Part shown: positions 45,804 through 56,185 of the stretch, piece by piece | How the letters are laid out: the number at the start of each line of letters is the position of its first letter | How positions within the stretch are numbered: the stretch's first letter is position 1 | NCBI RefSeq assembly: GCF_002584985.1 | Contig: NZ_NUPZ01000040.1 | Location: 1 to 64,000 of the forward strand | From: Bacillus sp. AFS029637 | GTDB lineage: Bacteria > Bacillota > Bacilli > Bacillales > Bacillaceae_G | Direction: 5' to 3' | DNA length: 64,000 bases | The notes under the pieces: generated by a model | The model's input: only the letters and a program-made list of their open reading frames with translations | Database searches by the model: none | What the model was told of the DNA's origin: nothing | Translations under genes and position numbers: made by a program

Positions 45804-47417
45804 TTAATTTTTCTGATATCTCTTTAAAGCTTCTGCTTTTACTTTCATATAATCTTTTAAGCCCATTTTTTCTATCGTTTTTACATATTTATCCCATTCT
45901 GAAAATGGTACAACACCTGTAATAAATTTATCGCGCATTTCAGTAACATACTTTTCAATATCAGCACCAACAGTGGTCAACGTCTTATTTTCTTCAACAG
46001 TATAAGTAAATTGTGGCCATACTTCTTTTATTATATTAGGTTCTAATTTCCTAGCCGCTTCTCTAGCATCAGGTGCGTTTTCAAGTCCTTTAAAAAATTC
46101 TTCCTTTACAATACCTGGATAGCCGCCGCCAGGCCATGTTAAATATTTTGCAAGTTCTTGCTCAAAAGATAATCCTTCTGAACTATGAGTGATTTTTTCC
46201 AAATACCGAAGTTCGCCGTTTGGAGCTTTTTCGAACGTTTCCCCTTCAACACCCATTAAAAATAATTTTGAACCTTCATCGCTATAAAAATAATCCATCC
46301 ATTTGACTGTAGCTTCAGGATTTTTATTTGCACTTGTAATAACAAATCCATCCATACTTGCTACTGAAGGAATTCTTCCTGTAATTAATTTATCTCCAAA
46401 CGGACCTTCCAAAGCTGAACCACCGGTATATTTATCTGCACCAAATAATTCTTTCGGACTATGTGAAACAGTACTTCCGTATAAACCTTGTGTAGCATTG
46501 GCAAGGAATTGACTCGTATCCTTTGAGAAAATATTTTTCTCAATAAGCCCTTCTTTGTATAATTTATGCACATATTGGAGCATTTCTTTATACTCCTTAG
46601 AGGTCTGAATAAAACGTAATTTATTCTCTTTTGGATTCATATCTACGAACGGTGAGGCATAGCCTCTATTTACCAATCCAAAGGAGCCATTTAACCATCT
46701 AGTCAACATACCGATTGAGTAACTACCAAAAGGAATCTCGTCTGCTTTACCATTACCATTCGGATCTTTTTCCTTTACCGCTTTGAGATATTCATAATAC
46801 TCTTCAATTGTCTCAGGCATTTTCATTCCTAATTTCTCAAGCCATTCTTTATTTATCCAAGGACGTGGTCCAAGTAGCATGGAAGTAAAGTCCTCTGAAA
46901 TAATGGTTGGAAACGAATAGATGTTACCATTTGGAAAAGTGATGGCATTTTTCACTTCTGGGTTTTCTTTCATAATTTTCTTTAAATTCGGTGCGTATTT
47001 ATCAATCAAATCATTGAGCTTAATAAAGACACCCTGTTCTCCATATTTCAGTATTTCTGTCGCTGGAAATGAGGCGGTGTGAAAGGCATCAGGTAAATTT
47101 CCACCCACTAAGGCGAGATTTCTCTTTTCTTCTAGTGATGTATCCGGCACCATTTCCCACTTAATATCGACATTGGTCATTTTTTCATACTTATTAAAGA
47201 TCAATACATTATTCCAGTCTTTTGCGGATTGAGCTGTTCTTCCAGCAAAAAATTTAAGAGTAATAGGTTCTTTAACAATAGGCATAGCTGATTTTTCATT
47301 AAGATTTGTCAGTGCCTTTTTGTCTGCTTTACTATCTACGTTTTCAACATTGTTTGTACATGCCGTTAGTGCCATTAATGCTATCGATGTAATAATTAAA
47401 GGGGTTTTCATTCGCAT
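45804..47417 (-). CDS. Large sugar-binding lipoprotein, LplA type
   Basis: 537 residues: signal peptide with lipobox LMALTACTN (Cys near residue 20), then an extracellular solute-binding domain of the LplA/YtcQ family. These are longer than typical family 1 proteins and bind oligosaccharides from complex glycans. Features include GNLPDAFHTASF, DPNGNGKADEIPFG (an EF-hand-like Ca site common in this family) and DGFVITSANKNPEA. GGAGGAGA precedes ATG at 47417. First gene of the transporter-hydrolase operon. Confidence 0.92.
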   Translation of the reverse strand: MRMKTPLIITSIALMALTACTNNVENVDSKADKKALTNLNEKSAMPIVKEPITLKFFAGRTAQSAKDWNNVLIFNKYEKMTNVDIKWEMVPDTSLEEKRNLALVGGNLPDAFHTASFPATEILKYGEQGVFIKLNDLIDKYAPNLKKIMKENPEVKNAITFPNGNIYSFPTIISEDFTSMLLGPRPWINKEWLEKLGMKMPETIEEYYEYLKAVKEKDPNGNGKADEIPFGSYSIGMLTRWLNGSFGLVNRGYASPFVDMNPKENKLRFIQTSKEYKEMLQYVHKLYKEGLIEKNIFSKDTSQFLANATQGLYGSTVSHSPKELFGADKYTGGSALEGPFGDKLITGRIPSVASMDGFVITSANKNPEATVKWMDYFYSDEGSKLFLMGVEGETFEKAPNGELRYLEKITHSSEGLSFEQELAKYLTWPGGGYPGIVKEEFFKGLENAPDAREAARKLEPNIIKEVWPQFTYTVEENKTLTTVGADIEKYVTEMRDKFITGVVPFSEWDKYVKTIEKMGLKDYMKVKAEALKRYQKN

Positions 47418-47472
47418 TGGATCTCCTCCTTTTCAAATTGAAAGCTATCTATACTCAGTCCTTGACTGACTT

Positions 47473-47559
47473 CTAAAACTTTTCACTGGGATTATGCTCG
47501 TACTTTGCAATACCACTTCGAAGTCCTGCACCTATAATACCAATTTTCACCATTTCCAC
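47473..47559 (-). pseudogene. Remnant of a Gfo/Idh/MocA oxidoreductase, N-terminal stub
   Basis: GTG at 47559 follows AGGAGTG and gives 28 residues, MEMVKIGIIGAGLRSGIAKY and HNPSEKF, then TAG. The GIIGAGLRSG stretch is the Rossmann start of Gfo/Idh/MocA dehydrogenases, which act on sugars and often sit in such operons. The remaining 300 or so codons are missing. The intact ribosome site shows the gene was once expressed from the adjacent operator region. Confidence 0.6.
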
Positions 47560-47608
47560 TTGTAGTTCACTCCTATAGTAAAATTTAATTTATTAATAAC
47601 TCTCTTGA

Positions 47609-47867
47609 GATTCACCTCCCCAAATATACTGGTAAACTTACTAGTTTTCCTACTTTAAGGAAAACGCTTTCCGAATAATGATTAAAAAAGAACCACTTTG
47701 GTTCGTTTTATATCCAACCATTCACGAAGGTCTAATTCACATGACACAATCTCGATCTATTTAAGAAATATTCTATGATTTTTTTGTTTAAGAGGGAGGA
47801 ATTTTCGTTTTGTAGAAGTAGTACATTTCTTTGAGTCGTTAACGTGGTGGTGATACAAGAGTGCTAT
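47609..47867. repeat. Tandem 260-bp repeat, copy A
   Basis: A copy of the segment at 47872-48132 (offset 263). The stretch 47678-47753 is identical in both. It contains an orphan ribosome site (GGAGGTGAATC on the minus strand, at the left end), a 14-bp palindrome, a hairpin GAACC-N5-GGTTC and about 17 codons like the regulator's C terminus (CELDLREWLDIKR). Confidence 0.9.
47659..47672. promoter_or_regulatory. LacI/cre-type palindromic operator, copy A
   Basis: GGAAAACGCTTTCC, near-perfect palindrome with the central CG of LacI/GalR-family operators. It matches the cre consensus at 12 of 14 positions. Probable binding site of the island's LacI-type regulator or of CcpA. Confidence 0.6.
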
Positions 47868-47871
47868 TTCG

Positions 47872-48132
47872 GATTCACCTCCCAAAATATACTAGTAATT
47901 TTGTTAATTTCCCTATTTTAAGGAAAGCGTTTTCCAAATGATGATTAAAAAAGAACCACTTTGGTTCGTTTTATATCCAACCATTCACGAAGGTCTAATT
48001 CACATGACACAATCTCAATCTATTTAAAAAATATTCTATGATTTTTTTGTTTTCTAAGAGGGAGGAATTTTCGTTTTGTAGAAGTAGCACATTTCTTTGA
48101 GTCGTTAACGGGTGCTAGTACAAGAGTGTTAT
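47872..48132. repeat. Tandem 260-bp repeat, copy B
   Basis: Second copy, directly adjacent to copy A in the same orientation. Differences are concentrated at the left end (47890-47940), around a 4-base indel near 48053, and at the right end (48110-48120). It also carries the orphan ribosome site, a palindrome, a hairpin and the regulator C-terminal fragment. Confidence 0.9.
47922..47935. promoter_or_regulatory. LacI/cre-type palindromic operator, copy B
   Basis: GGAAAGCGTTTTCC, the exact reverse complement of the copy A operator. A weaker relative (ATCAACGTTTTCCGA) lies at 48521-48535, just beyond the intact regulator gene. Confidence 0.6.
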
Positions 48133-48312
48133 AAAGGATTTTATTCATAGATTTAATTTTTAGATTAATCAGAATATAACACTCGTATTTCGTTCTGTCA
48201 ACCCATCAACTTAAACTATTTTCAGTTAGTCCTAGGGTCTATTGAGCACATTATCTAATTACTTGTTTTATACTCCAAGTAATAGCGTGGAGAAATTAAC
48301 AAACAATAAAAA

Positions 48313-48340
48313 CTGAGGTTAAGGTTTGTATTCCGTAACC
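48313..48340. other. Hairpin in the decayed region
   Basis: GAGGTTA and TAACCTC arms around a 14-base loop. Weak T-run; possible old terminator. Confidence 0.35.
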
Positions 48341-48348
48341 TCATATTA

Positions 48349-48468
48349 ATTATCTTTTGAAAAGCAGGATGAGCATAAGCAAGATTGCTTAAAATGCTCT
48401 GGTACGCCAACGATCATTAATTTATTGGGATATTGCAAAGCATATGGTGAATACGCTCTCCTCCCACT
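48349..48468 (-). pseudogene. Second Gfo/Idh/MocA remnant
   Basis: An in-frame stretch without its own start reads GRRAYSPYALQYPNKLMIVG, matching the segment that follows the Rossmann glycine loop in Gfo/Idh/MocA proteins (usually RGxAYxPYALxxPxxLxIVAVAEPN). It then degenerates and stops at 48349-48351. It lies between the intact LacI gene and repeat B, where an oxidoreductase gene controlled by that repressor would be expected. Confidence 0.5.
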
Positions 48469-48555
48469 GAAGTCTTAATTATGATTCGTTTGTTGTCTCC
48501 TTAGAATTTTTCCGATATTTATCAACGTTTTCCGAGTGGTGATAAAAAGAACCGA

Positions 48556-49626
<1,071 letters not shown>

Positions 49627-49701
49627 TTACTTATAATAAATTACTGAATTTTTAAAATTAATTCTAATATAGCCCCTTTGATAATTTATTGTCAATTATT
49701 T

Positions 49702-49718
49702 GGTTCTGGTGCAGGAAA
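49702..49718 (+). repeat. IS6/IS240-type terminal repeat, right of island
   Basis: GGTTCTGGTGCAGGAAA, reading into the IS6-like transposase stub at 49788. Together with the inverted copy ending at 41132 it brackets the island. Confidence 0.6.
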
Positions 49719-49787
49719 TCTAGTAAACTTAGACATACTGATACTAGTACTTTAAAAAAAGGCGTGATTGGTAAGGAGAAGGAAAAT

Positions 49788-49841
49788 TTGTTCAAATGGA
49801 AGCACTGTCAATCTGGCATTATTTTGTTAACAGTAAGATGA
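49788..49841 (+). pseudogene. IS6/IS240-family transposase stub
   Basis: After AAGGAG (49773-49778) a TTG start gives MFKWKHCQSGIILLTVR and then TGA. FKWKH...IILLxVRWYLRY is the typical N terminus of IS240-like IS6-family transposases, here cut just before RWYL. The position about 85 bases inside a GGTTCTGGTGCA end is also right for these elements. Only the first 17 codons survive. Confidence 0.7.
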
Positions 49842-49950
49842 TACCTGTTGAGTAACTTTATTGCTACTCAACGGTTCCTTAATCCGCCTTTCAGTTCAGA
49901 TTTTCTTTTCACTATAAAAACTCCCCTTTAGATAAACAGATCCAAAGTGG

Positions 49951-50030
49951 CAAAACGTCGCAACTTTATTCAAAACATCGCGTCTTTTTTATAAACACCA
50001 TGACTTTAATTAAAAGCGACACATTGTTCT
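49951..50030. repeat. Array of four 20-bp direct repeats
   Basis: Units begin at 49951, 49971, 49991 and 50011, exactly 20 bases apart. The first three share AAAC-N2-CGC-N-[AT]CTTT. The fourth begins TAAAAGCGACACA. A further similar piece (AAAAGCAACACCATCTTTAA) lies at about 50068-50087. Regularly spaced sites of this length are seen at the ends of Tn7/Mu-type transposons, where several transposase subunits bind. Confidence 0.55.
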
Positions 50031-50093
50031 AACTTCTTCAAAGAAGGGTTTATTATTCAGTTAACTTAAAAGCAACACCATCTTTAAATTCCT

Positions 50094-50155
50094 AGAGAAA
50101 TCAAAAAGGAGCATATTTTTACAATCGCTCCTTTTTGATTTCTCTTTTATTTTTT
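50094..50155 (+). terminator. Strong orphan terminator
   Basis: Perfect 19-base arms, 50094-50112 and 50127-50145, with a 14-base loop, followed on the plus strand by TTTATTTTTTT. Confidence 0.8.
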
Positions 50156-50275
50156 TACATAATAAAGCACTAAAGCATTAATTCCCCTTTTATATACTAT
50201 AATCTCAATAGTACAAGATGGTCCACTCTCTATTATATGTTCAGTAGCGGACTTTTTTCCCTTTGGACAGTACCC

Positions 50276-52219
50276 CTACATAACCCTCTTAAACATCTTC
50301 TCCAACTCATAGGTAGAATGATGTACAAGAATCGGCCTTCCGTGCGGGCATGTGTATGGGTTTGTTGTTGTACGAAGTTCTTCAAGTAAAGCAAATATTT
50401 GATCGTTCGTTAAATATTGATTTGCTTTAATGGATGCTTTACAGCTCATCATGATGGCTGCTTCTTCTCGTAGTTTTTTTATATCTACTTTTTTTAGTTT
50501 AACAACTTGCTCCATCATTTCGTCGATAATTTCTGTTTCTTGACCTTTTGGAAACCACGTTGGATGCGAGCGGACGATAAAGGATTGATGGCCGAATTGT
50601 TCTAAAAATAGGCCGACTTTTTTTAGTTCTTCTAGCTGCTCTTCGACACGTAAAAATTCAGTAAGAGATAAGTCAATACGGTACGGTACAAGTAGTTCTT
50701 GTACTTCTTGCGCTACCCGTCCTACTTTATCACGGAAGTATTCATAGTTAATACGTTCCTGCGCGGCATGCTGGTCAATCATATATAAACCTTTATCATT
50801 TTGAGCGAAAATATATGTTCCATGCATTTGTCCAATTGGATAAAGCGGCGGTAAGTCATTACCGTTCATTTCAATCTCTTTTATTTCCTGAACTTCTTCT
50901 TCCAATTCTTCTAGTTCAAAATCCTCTTCATTACTATCCCACGATTTCTCTTCTCGAATCGGTTCTTCCATTACCGGTTTAGTAGATGGCTGCCAACTTT
51001 GTTCTTCTCTTACGAGCGACTGTGGTGGTTGCCATTCTTGCTTCGGTGGTTGCCACAGTTGCGTTGGCTGTTTCACAGCCAGTGGTTCTTCTTGTTTTTC
51101 ATCCATACCAGTCGGTAAAATGATGTCCGGCATCAGTGGTTCTTTCGGCTTCGTATGCTCAAACTGGAACTGTCCTTGCACACTTTCATCTTTTTCTTTT
51201 TTCTTCGTTGTTACCCCTGCATCTGGAATGAGCTGTATTTTTTTGAATGCTGCTTGCAACGTTTCTTCAATAAGCTTTAGCAATTCTTGTTCTTTACTAA
51301 AACGAACTTCTAATTTCGCTGGATGTACGTTAACATCAACAAGCATTGGATCCATTTCAATCGATAAGAAGCCGATTGGATATCGTCCAACTGGCAGTAA
51401 CGTATGGTATCCTTGCTGAATGGCTTTCATTAATACGAAATTTCGAACGTAACGGCCATTTACAATCGTTGACATATAATTACGAGATGCTCTCGTTACT
51501 TCTGGTAATGTTACATAACCTTTAATTGTGAAGTCTAAAGACTCGGCTTCAATTGGAATAAGCTTCTTCGCAACTTGAATGCTGTAAATGGCTGCAAGTA
51601 CTTGTCTTACATCACCATTTCCTGACGTATGAAGCAATTTCTTTTCATTATGAAACAGTTTTAGCGATACTTCTGGATGTGACATTGCAATACGATACAC
51701 GATATCTGTAATATTCCCAAGTTCTGTATGAATGGTTTTCATATATTTAAGACGCGCTGGTGTATTAAAAAATAAGTTTTGTACTGTAATATCTGTTCCT
51801 TTTCGGCTCGCTGTTTTCTCTTGTTTTATAATGTCTCCACCTTTAATAATAAGGTGTGTACCAGGTGCATCACCCGTGCTCGTGATTAATTCTAATTCAC
51901 TAACTGAAGCGATACTCGGCAATGCCTCGCCCCTGAATCCGAGCGTTCTTATACGGAACAAATCGTTTTCATCTTTAATTTTACTCGTCGCATGGCGTTC
52001 AAATGCAACGACGCAATCTTCTTCGGCAATACCATCTCCATTATCAATGATGCGAATTTTCGATAATCCAGCTTCTTCTAAGTGGATTTCAATAGATGTA
52101 CTATTCGCATCGATAGAATTTTCCACAAGTTCCTTTACGACTGAGGCAGGGCGTTCTACTACTTCCCCTGCCGCAATTAAGTTAGAGAGCTGGTCATCGA
52201 GTTTGCGAATTTTCCCCAT
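50276..52219 (-). CDS. mutL: DNA mismatch repair protein MutL
   Basis: 647 residues. The N-terminal GHKL ATPase has [15 protein letters not shown] and [14 protein letters not shown] Pro/Gln/Trp-rich linker (about 340-450) precedes the C-terminal endonuclease domain with [12 protein letters not shown] (metal-binding), SCKASIKAN and CPHGRPI. As in other bacteria without MutH, MutL itself nicks the nascent strand. The start lies 9 bases after mutS, so the two are co-translated. The linker contains short repeats ([12 protein letters not shown]). Confidence 0.97.
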   Translation of the reverse strand: MGKIRKLDDQLSNLIAAGEVVERPASVVKELVENSIDANSTSIEIHLEEAGLSKIRIIDNGDGIAEEDCVVAFERHATSKIKDENDLFRIRTLGFRGEALPSIASVSELELITSTGDAPGTHLIIKGGDIIKQEKTASRKGTDITVQNLFFNTPARLKYMKTIHTELGNITDIVYRIAMSHPEVSLKLFHNEKKLLHTSGNGDVRQVLAAIYSIQVAKKLIPIEAESLDFTIKGYVTLPEVTRASRNYMSTIVNGRYVRNFVLMKAIQQGYHTLLPVGRYPIGFLSIEMDPMLVDVNVHPAKLEVRFSKEQELLKLIEETLQAAFKKIQLIPDAGVTTKKKEKDESVQGQFQFEHTKPKEPLMPDIILPTGMDEKQEEPLAVKQPTQLWQPPKQEWQPPQSLVREEQSWQPSTKPVMEEPIREEKSWDSNEEDFELEELEEEVQEIKEIEMNGNDLPPLYPIGQMHGTYIFAQNDKGLYMIDQHAAQERINYEYFRDKVGRVAQEVQELLVPYRIDLSLTEFLRVEEQLEELKKVGLFLEQFGHQSFIVRSHPTWFPKGQETEIIDEMMEQVVKLKKVDIKKLREEAAIMMSCKASIKANQYLTNDQIFALLEELRTTTNPYTCPHGRPILVHHSTYELEKMFKRVM

Positions 52220-52227
52220 CTACTTAC

Positions 52228-54900
52228 TCATCCTTTCTTTAACTTTTTCTGCAAGCGATACAGTTCGTTCATCGCTTCTAAAGGTGTCATATCAAGTAAA
52301 TCAATTTTTTTAATTTGCGCAAGTACTGCCGTTTCTTTTGCATCTAACACTGGCTTGTCTTGTTTTTTCGAAGACTGTTCTGCACTAAAGAAAGATAGTT
52401 GTGATTCTTCTTCAGTCACTTCTTTCTCTTCTTGCACTTCTACCGGTTCTTCTTTTATAACTACTGGTTCAGGAGCAACTTCTTGTACTTTCACTTCTGC
52501 ACGCTTTGGAATAATGATTTCTTCTTGTCCTTCTAGCTGCGCTAGCACTTCTTTCGCGCGAGCGATTAAGCTATCTGGAAGCTCCGCGAGTTGCGCAACG
52601 TGAATTCCGTAACTTTTATCTGCTGCACCATCTTGAATTTTATGAAGGAATACTACTTTTCCGTTCTCTTCAATTGCTGAAACGTGTACATTTTTCAGTT
52701 GGTCTAAACTTTCTTCTAACACCGTTAATTCATGATAATGTGTAGAGAATAATGTTTTCGCACCAATTTGGTCATGAATATGTTCAATGATTGCTTGTGC
52801 AAGGGCCATACCATCATACGTAGATGTACCGCGCCCAATTTCATCGAATAAAATTAAACTTCTTTCTGATGCGTTTGCAATGGCATTTTTCGCTTCTAAC
52901 ATTTCGACCATAAATGTACTTTGACCTGAAATTAAATCATCTGCTGCACCAATTCTCGTAAAAATTTGGTCAAATACAGGCAATACTGCCTCTGTCGCTG
53001 GTACGAAACAACCGATTTGTGACATAACCGTTACAAGTGCTAACTGTCTCATATACGTACTTTTACCAGACATGTTCGGTCCTGTAATTAAAAAGACGTC
53101 CATACTCTCTGGCATAATACAATCATTTGGTACATACAATTTCCCGTTCAATACTTTTTCAACGACCGGATGACGACCATCTTTAATAAAGATTTCGCGC
53201 TGCGTTGTTAAAACCGGTTTTACAAACTGTTCTTCTTCACTAACCGTCGCAAAACTTTGCAGTACATCTAATTCACTAATTACTTTCGCTAAATGCTGTA
53301 ATTTCGGAATGAATACTTTTACTTCTTCACGAAGTGCTGTAAATAAATCGTATTCTAGTTGTACAATTTTTTCTTCTGCTTCTAGAATTAACGTTTCTTT
53401 TTCTTTCAGTTCATCTGTAATGAAACGTTCAGCATTAGCAAGCGTTTGTTTACGCTCATAGCGTCCTTCTGGAAGTGCCGCAAGATTGGCTTTCGTTACT
53501 TCAATGTAATAACCGAAAATACGATTGTAACCAATTTTTAACGATTTAATACCTGTAATATCACGTTCTCGTTTTTCAAGCTCAGCAATCCACGTTTTTC
53601 CGTTTTTGCTCACGTAGCGGTATTGATCAAGCTTGTCATTATAACCGTCTTTAATAATATCGCCATCTTTAATCGAAAGCGGTGGGTTTTCTTGAATACT
53701 TCTTCCTAATAACTCTGTTAAGCTTTCACATGGATCTGCACCTTGAATTAACCTTGATGCATAAGCATTATCTAACAAACTAATCGCTTCTAAAATAGCT
53801 GGTACTTGAAGTAATGAACGTCTTAATTGTAATAAGTCTCGTGCATTTACATTACCAAATGCAACTTTCCCTGCTAAACGTTCTAAATCATATACTTCTT
53901 TTAACTTTTCTTTTAAATCTTCACGTAAGAAGTAATCATTTACAAACGTTTCAACCATTTCTAAACGTTCTTCAATTCGTTCTTTCTGTATAAGTGGACG
54001 TTCCATCCACTGTTTTAACATACGACCACCCATAGCTGTTTTCGTCTTATCTAATAGCCATAATAATGATCCTGTTTTTTCTTTCGTTCGAAGTGTTTCT
54101 GTCAGTTCTAAATTGCGCTTTGAATGCACATCAATTTTCATAAATTGATTCGTATAATAAATTTCCACTGGTTGTAAATGATCTAATGAACGTTTTTGCG
54201 TTCTTATTACATAGTTAAATAAGCGCCCAACTGCTTTAATTAACTTTGCTTGTGAAACATTTTTCACAAGGTGTTCTAATCCTTCAGGAATTGTTGTTGT
54301 ATCTTCATACGAAATCGTCATCTTTAATGTTTCTGTTAATTTATTTAATTCATCTTTTGAAAATGTAGAATCTACAACAATTTCTTTTGAACCAGTTGCA
54401 TACACTTCTAATAAAATATCTTCTACTGAACCTGTCAATAACGTTACTGTATTTTGTCCAGTCGTTAAATCATTACAAGCTAAAGCATACGATCCATCTT
54501 CAAAATGTGTTAATGCTGCTAAGAAATTATTCTCTTTCTCATCTATTGTACGCCCTTCCATCATCGTTCCTGGCGTAATTAATTGCACTACTTCACGACG
54601 TACTACACCTTTAGCCGTTTTAGGATCTTCCACTTGCTCACAAACAGCTACTTTATATCCTTTTTCAACAAGTTGTTCAATATAATTTTTAGCCGCATGG
54701 TATGGTACACCGCACATCGGGATACGCTCACTACTCCCACCATCTCGGCTCGTTAATGTAATTTCAAGTTCGTGAGCTGCCTTAACAGCATCTTCAAAGA
54801 ACATTTCATAAAAATCACCTAAGCGAAAAAATAAAAAGGCATCTTGATAGTCTGCCTTAACCTTTAAATATTGCTGTATCATAGGCGTATATTGCGTCAT
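52228..54900 (-). CDS. mutS: DNA mismatch recognition protein MutS
   Basis: 890 residues. Mismatch-contact GDFYEMF is near the N terminus (Phe wedge and Glu). The C-terminal ATPase has Walker [14 protein letters not shown] and Walker [17 protein letters not shown]. The region after residue 800 is a Glu/Val-rich linker with the beta-clamp-type QLSFF motif, then a final helical tail. GGAGGAGA precedes the ATG. First gene of mutS-mutL. Confidence 0.98.
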   Translation of the reverse strand: MTQYTPMIQQYLKVKADYQDAFLFFRLGDFYEMFFEDAVKAAHELEITLTSRDGGSSERIPMCGVPYHAAKNYIEQLVEKGYKVAVCEQVEDPKTAKGVVRREVVQLITPGTMMEGRTIDEKENNFLAALTHFEDGSYALACNDLTTGQNTVTLLTGSVEDILLEVYATGSKEIVVDSTFSKDELNKLTETLKMTISYEDTTTIPEGLEHLVKNVSQAKLIKAVGRLFNYVIRTQKRSLDHLQPVEIYYTNQFMKIDVHSKRNLELTETLRTKEKTGSLLWLLDKTKTAMGGRMLKQWMERPLIQKERIEERLEMVETFVNDYFLREDLKEKLKEVYDLERLAGKVAFGNVNARDLLQLRRSLLQVPAILEAISLLDNAYASRLIQGADPCESLTELLGRSIQENPPLSIKDGDIIKDGYNDKLDQYRYVSKNGKTWIAELEKRERDITGIKSLKIGYNRIFGYYIEVTKANLAALPEGRYERKQTLANAERFITDELKEKETLILEAEEKIVQLEYDLFTALREEVKVFIPKLQHLAKVISELDVLQSFATVSEEEQFVKPVLTTQREIFIKDGRHPVVEKVLNGKLYVPNDCIMPESMDVFLITGPNMSGKSTYMRQLALVTVMSQIGCFVPATEAVLPVFDQIFTRIGAADDLISGQSTFMVEMLEAKNAIANASERSLILFDEIGRGTSTYDGMALAQAIIEHIHDQIGAKTLFSTHYHELTVLEESLDQLKNVHVSAIEENGKVVFLHKIQDGAADKSYGIHVAQLAELPDSLIARAKEVLAQLEGQEEIIIPKRAEVKVQEVAPEPVVIKEEPVEVQEEKEVTEEESQLSFFSAEQSSKKQDKPVLDAKETAVLAQIKKIDLLDMTPLEAMNELYRLQKKLKKG

Positions 54901-55048
54901 ACTTCTCCTCCATAATTCTTACAGAATAATCTATATTCATTTATGTCACATTTCACGGACATCCATATCTCCTATTTCAGGAGTCTGTCCTCATTATAGC
55001 ACATTTCATAAGGAATCATGTTTATTCAAGCGTGACTTATGTAAAGTA

Positions 55049-55080
55049 AAAAGCTAGGAAGAACTTCTCCCTAGCTTTCT
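55049..55080 (-). terminator. Terminator after cotE
   Basis: AAAGCTAGG and CCTAGCTTT arms with A/T flanks, directly after the cotE stop at 55082. Confidence 0.85.
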
Positions 55081-55081
55081 A

Positions 55082-55624
55082 TTACTCTTCTTCTGCATCA
55101 ACGATAAAGTTCGGATCTAATTCTTCAAACTCATCATCGTCAATTTGGAAATCATCATCTGATTCCACGCATCCTTCAGGATTTACACTTACACAAATTT
55201 TCGTTTCGCCAACTACTTCCGTTACAAATTCACGTTCTACAGTTACAACAATTTTATTACCATTTGGCGATACAAGAGCTTCTAAACAGTTTGGTGGCTG
55301 AATAACACGAGCAATAATTTCTAAATCGTCACCAGAAAAGTTTTTATCACGATACCCAATACTTACTTCATCCGTGTAGTTCACACGTTCTGTTACAACT
55401 TCAGTCTTTGTATTCCCATCAAATGAATACCAAGTGTTCACATCATAGAAACCTTCAATTTCCACATGCTTTCCATTCTTTCTTGCTTCGTACGAGTGGT
55501 TAATTACCCAGCACCCTAAAATACTTGTTGGCTCATTATTCGATTCACATGTATGCGTTGACTTTGTATACTTACGTCCTTTTCCAACCACTGCTTTTGT
55601 AATAATCTCTCTAAATTCGGACAT
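55082..55624 (-). CDS. cotE: Outer spore coat morphogenetic protein CotE
   Basis: A 180-residue protein that directs assembly of the outer coat, and in the B. cereus group attachment of the exosporium. The [22 protein letters not shown] terminus, [11 protein letters not shown] and the very acidic C-terminal tail ([18 protein letters not shown]) are characteristic. GAGGAGG precedes the ATG. It lies downstream of miaB-ricA, as in other Bacilli, and has its own sporulation promoter-like element. Confidence 0.96.
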   Translation of the reverse strand: MSEFREIITKAVVGKGRKYTKSTHTCESNNEPTSILGCWVINHSYEARKNGKHVEIEGFYDVNTWYSFDGNTKTEVVTERVNYTDEVSIGYRDKNFSGDDLEIIARVIQPPNCLEALVSPNGNKIVVTVEREFVTEVVGETKICVSVNPEGCVESDDDFQIDDDEFEELDPNFIVDAEEE

Positions 55625-55653
55625 TCGTAACCCTCCTCAATCACTATTCACTT

Positions 55654-55681
55654 AATCATATGCGTGACAATAGCGGAATGT
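55654..55681 (-). promoter_or_regulatory. Possible mother-cell promoter of cotE
   Basis: On the minus strand AC (55681-55680), 17 bases, then CATATGATT (55662-55654), close to the SigK/SigE -10 form CATANNNTA. B. subtilis cotE is driven by SigE and SigK, which supports the reading. Confidence 0.5.
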
Positions 55682-55725
55682 GTCATTCTTTTTTTGAGAA
55701 GAACTTACGTTTAACCTACTAAAAA

Positions 55726-55752
55726 AAAGAGATGTCAACATGACATCTCTTT
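55726..55752 (-). terminator. Terminator overlapping the ricA stop
   Basis: AAAGAGATGTCA-ACA-TGACATCTCTTT with an A-run to its left, giving a T-run on the minus strand. It separates miaB-ricA from cotE. Confidence 0.88.
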
Positions 55753-56182
55753 AACAACCACAATTTCCTTTTTTACTGTCTACTGCTGCTCCCGTTTCAC
55801 CCTTCAATACATCGCCACCAGTCGAAATTAATATTTCATCTGTTACGTTGTTAGAAATCGTACTAGCAACTAACTGTAATAAGTCGTTTACGTATGTTTG
55901 TGAAGATTTAAATTCTTGGACAACTGGGATATTATCTAGCTTATCTTGCAAGGCATCAATTTCAGCTTCTACTTTTTTCAAAGCTTCCCATTTCCCATAA
56001 TGTTGCAAGTTTACTGCTTGTTTTTGAAGTGCTTTAATTTCATCAATTGCGCGCTTTACATTTTCATTTTTATGAATTTGTGCCTCTGCTCGCTTAAAGA
56101 AATCAACTTCTTCTGTTTCAGAAATCATTTTTGCTAATTCTTTCGCTTGCTCAACAATTTCATCTTTCGTATATACTTTCAT
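55751..56182 (-). CDS. ricA: RicA (YmcA), Y-complex subunit
   Basis: A 143-residue helical protein of the YlbF/YmcA family. With RicF (YlbF) and RicT (YaaT) it forms an Fe-S complex that assists RNase Y mRNA processing and speeds Spo0A activation, competence and biofilm formation in B. subtilis. The C-terminal KKGNCGC holds cluster-ligand Cys residues. It starts 3 bases after miaB with a weak ribosome site, so coupled translation is likely. The rny gene lies 7.6 kb away in this window. Confidence 0.93.
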   Translation of the reverse strand: MKVYTKDEIVEQAKELAKMISETEEVDFFKRAEAQIHKNENVKRAIDEIKALQKQAVNLQHYGKWEALKKVEAEIDALQDKLDNIPVVQEFKSSQTYVNDLLQLVASTISNNVTDEILISTGGDVLKGETGAAVDSKKGNCGC

Positions 56183-56185
56183 CTA

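Larger units (their letters stand above)
49842..50275. other. Intergenic region before mutL with repeat array and terminator
   Basis: No ORF was seen. It contains a hairpin GTTGAGTA/TACTCAAC (49847-49872), the 20-bp repeat array at 49951-50030 and a strong plus-strand terminator at 50094-50155. The terminator has no gene to serve today, so a plus-strand gene was probably lost here. Confidence 0.6.

Noticed and set aside
47609-48132. Two-copy repeat as a CRISPR array
   Set aside because: Only two long copies directly adjacent, with no spacers; they contain regulator-like coding remnants and an operator.
51732-52313. 193-residue plus-strand ORF over mutL
   Set aside because: Antisense shadow of the conserved MutL ATPase domain.
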